From positions 1 to 8,121 of the forward strand of contig RKSI01000162.1 of assembly GCA_007570905.1 (NCBI GenBank): DNA of 8,121 nucleotides. The letters are read 5' to 3'. The DNA is from Gammaproteobacteria bacterium. Its GTDB lineage: Bacteria; Pseudomonadota; Gammaproteobacteria; Poriferisulfidales; Oxydemutatoraceae. The notes beneath the pieces are model-generated. The model made no database searches, had not been told where the DNA came from, and was given only the letters and a program-made list of their open reading frames with translations. Shown piece after piece: positions 7,011 to 8,121 of the stretch; positions within the stretch are counted from its first letter, which is position 1; each line of letters begins with the position of its first letter. A program made the position numbers and the translations under genes.

Positions 7011-7832
7011 AACGCCGCTTTCTCTCCACTTGTCCGCAATATCGCGCATTTCGTCACGGCAGTACAAATCACGCTGGGCACGCGCACCGAAGAAGAAATA
7101 GGCGTCGCGCGCCACGCCGAGATTGCAGGCATGTTCAAGAATCGCCTTGATTGCGCTGATGCCGCTGCCGCCGGCAATGCAAATCATCGGCCCGGAATCT
7201 TCGTGCAGGCGGAAATTTCCGAAGGGCGCCTTGATTCTCAGCCGTGACCCGGTGCGGTCGGCCTCAAAAAGCCAGTCAGTGAATTTGCCGCCCGGCACAT
7301 GCCGGACAAAGAAGGTCAGTTCCGACGGATTTTCATTCGCCGGATCCTTTGAGAAAGAATACGAGCGTGGCCGGGTCAAGCCCGGGTAATTGACTTCGGC
7401 GTATTGACCCGCGAGCAAACCGTCGGGCATCGGCTCATCGCAGGTGACAACCAACTCAAGTATGTCGTGCGTCAGGTTACGGATGCTTGTCAGGGTGCTG
7501 CGCCTTTCCACAGCCGGAACCCCGAAACGCCCCTGCCCCAGCATGACCTCGACTTCAACATCGCTTTTCAGCGCCGTCTGGCAGGCGAGAATGACGCCGT
7601 CCTTGAGTTGCTGCCCTGTCAGCACATAGGTGAAGTCGGACAGGGGTTTTATGCGCCCCTTTTTCAGATAGCACCGGCAAGTGCTGCAACTTCCGACACG
7701 GCAGTCGTGCAGCCAGTCAAGCCCGGCGTCCAGAGCAGCCGCCAGCAGATTCTGGCCTGCTTTTACGGTAACGGTCGTCTGCCCGTTAATCACCGCCTCG
7801 TAATCTTTCTTTCGATTGAACAAGCCAAACAT
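7002..7832 (-). CDS. [2Fe-2S] ferredoxin-FAD-NAD(P)H oxidoreductase, C-terminally truncated (possible pseudogene)
   Basis: Proteins of this family pass electrons from NAD(P)H through FAD and a [2Fe-2S] cluster to an oxygenase or similar partner (BenC, NahAa and CDP-6-deoxyglucoseen reductase types). The N-terminal plant-type ferredoxin domain has Cys44, Cys49, Cys52 and Cys84 (CRVGSCSTC and LACQ). The FAD domain shows RPRSYSF (154-160), and the NAD(P) domain begins with IAGGSGISAIKA (219-230) and YFFFGARAQRDLY (245-257). The 276-residue protein then ends abruptly at KWRESGVSG. Relatives usually have about 325-340 residues, continuing to a PVLSE strand and a CGPPxM-like motif. That part is missing, and the other minus-strand frames over dksA do not supply it, so this is a loss rather than a frameshift. 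The ATG at 7832 has a weak Shine-Dalgarno sequence. Codon choice looks less GC-biased than in guaBA. The family is certain; whether it works is not. Confidence 0.85.
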   Translation of the reverse strand: MFGLFNRKKDYEAVINGQTTVTVKAGQNLLAAALDAGLDWLHDCRVGSCSTCRCYLKKGRIKPLSDFTYVLTGQQLKDGVILACQTALKSDVEVEVMLGQGRFGVPAVERRSTLTSIRNLTHDILELVVTCDEPMPDGLLAGQYAEVNYPGLTRPRSYSFSKDPANENPSELTFFVRHVPGGKFTDWLFEADRTGSRLRIKAPFGNFRLHEDSGPMICIAGGSGISAIKAILEHACNLGVARDAYFFFGARAQRDLYCRDEMRDIADKWRESGVSG

Positions 7833-7854
7833 CAGCGTTCATACACCGGACAGG

Positions 7855-7881
7855 TTAGAGGTGGCGCACGCAGGCTCTCAT
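7855..7881 (-). CDS. Short leader ORF (8 codons, MRACVRHL) upstream of the reductase
   Basis: On the minus strand GGAGG (7889-7893) stands 7 bases before an ATG at 7881, which opens an 8-codon frame ending in TAA at 7855-7857. This is the best ribosome binding site seen in the window, whereas the reductase ATG 22 bases beyond the stop has a poor one. The arrangement suggests a leader peptide or re-initiation onto the reductase. The frame differs from that of the reductase, so it is not simply an N-terminal extension. I do not recognise the peptide, and translation is inferred. Confidence 0.35.
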   Translation of the reverse strand: MRACVRHL

Positions 7882-7893
7882 CCTGATTCCTCC

Positions 7894-7922
7894 CCGCTGC
7901 GACTCTTCAAGAGTCGCAGCGG
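7894..7922. repeat. Perfect 29-base palindrome between ferredoxin and reductase genes
   Basis: The arms CCGCTGCGACTCTT and AAGAGTCGCAGCGG are exact reverse complements around a single central C (7908). As RNA it gives a stem of about 13 base pairs with a 3-base loop. It lies 33 bases after the ferredoxin stop and directly abuts the GGAGG of the leader ORF. No T-run follows on either strand, so a standard intrinsic terminator is unlikely. It could be an mRNA processing or stabilising stem, an operator, or a small mobile repeat. Confidence 0.8.
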
Positions 7923-7933
7923 TTCAGGAACCG
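7920..7933. repeat. Second short inverted repeat next to the palindrome
   Basis: CGGTTC and GAACCG flank the dinucleotide AG, giving six base pairs. It shares its left three bases with the right arm of the 29-base palindrome, so the two stems compete or stack. The 2-base loop is tight for RNA, so if it matters it may do so as a DNA site. Confidence 0.4.
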
Positions 7934-7955
7934 GGACGTTGCTACATGAGAATAT

Positions 7956-8121
7956 TTATTCTTCTATAGTCAACGCGCCCGAAGGGCACTCGGCGACCTG
8001 GTCGCGGATGGATTGCTCGCTAGCGCCCGATTCATCGACCACGAACTTGCCGTCGATGACCTTGAACACGGTCGGCAATCCGGAAACGCATTTGCCCGCG
8101 TGGGTGCAGACATTTTCATCC
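7956..8121 (-). CDS. Mono-cluster iron-sulfur ferredoxin, Fer4_19/YjdI-like, partial (N-terminus beyond window)
   Basis: The last 54 residues are visible and end with TAA at 7956-7958; the start lies past base 8121. The pattern ENVCTHAGKCVSGLPTVF, then QVAECPSGALTIEE, matches the divergent 4Fe-4S mono-cluster family typified by E. coli YjdI (CQHSGNCV ... CPSGAL). Visible ligand candidates are Cys5, Cys11 and Cys45 of the visible part, with His7 near the usual second-Cys position, as is also seen in [3Fe-4S] ferredoxins that serve cytochromes P450. It is a small soluble electron carrier. It is on the same strand as the reductase, separated by 123 bases that hold the palindrome and leader ORF. 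Relatives suggest that about 10-25 residues are missing. No partner enzyme is visible here, so its acceptor is unknown. Confidence 0.8.
   Translation of the reverse strand, partial: DENVCTHAGKCVSGLPTVFKVIDGKFVVDESGASEQSIRDQVAECPSGALTIEE

Noticed and set aside
6887..7177. Frameshifted continuation of the reductase on the minus strand
   Set aside because: The translated product (MPAAAASAQSRRF...) does not contain the missing PVLSE or CGPPxM-type segments, so a simple frameshift does not explain the truncation.
1..8121. CRISPR array, transposon, phage or novel defence system
   Set aside because: There are no regularly spaced repeats, transposase motifs, integrase or toxin-antitoxin-like genes. 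Every long conserved frame belongs to a known housekeeping or redox family.

Overview
This window looks like a GC-rich (roughly 60-70% by eye) gammaproteobacterial, or closely related proteobacterial, chromosome. The evidence is the divergent xseA / guaB-guaA pair, which is the E. coli arrangement, together with MltF, TadA and DksA homologues that keep all their diagnostic motifs. No tRNA, rRNA, CRISPR array, transposase or phage gene is visible. Most of the window is conserved housekeeping sequence, and I do not see a new multi-gene defence or biosynthetic system in it.

Layout. (1) 1-1311 (+): the 3' part of mltF, a two-domain periplasmic lytic murein transglycosylase whose start lies left of the window. 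(2) 1343-4881 (-): a tight guaB-guaA-tadA operon. guaB and guaA overlap by one base (TGATG), and guaA and tadA are 6 bases apart. GuaB and GuaA make GMP from IMP through XMP; TadA deaminates the wobble adenosine of tRNA-Arg. (3) 4882-4957: a 76-base divergent promoter region. (4) 4958-6301 (+): xseA, the exonuclease VII large subunit, with a TTG start. (5) 6302-6383: a short AT-rich gap with a strong G+C hairpin just after xseA. (6) 6384-7010 (+): a DksA family RNA polymerase regulator with an extra Lys/Ala/Pro-rich N-terminal tail of about 65 residues.

Right edge. From 7002 to the end the genes are on the minus strand, base composition looks less GC-rich, and the content changes to redox proteins. 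A [4Fe-4S]/[3Fe-4S] mono-cluster ferredoxin (Fer4_19/YjdI-like) enters from the right. It is followed by a perfect 29-base palindrome, a short leader ORF with an excellent Shine-Dalgarno sequence, and a [2Fe-2S]-FAD-NAD(P)H oxidoreductase. The reductase stops inside the NAD(P)-binding domain, nine bases into the end of dksA, so its last part is missing. This looks like a rearrangement boundary, or an assembly join, between the conserved block and an accessory electron-transfer locus.

Functional links. guaBA sets GMP/GTP supply, and DksA together with ppGpp is the classical regulator of promoters such as guaB; their closeness here is suggestive but not proof of a shared circuit. The ferredoxin plus reductase would be expected to feed electrons to an oxygenase or similar enzyme beyond the right edge, if the truncated reductase still works.
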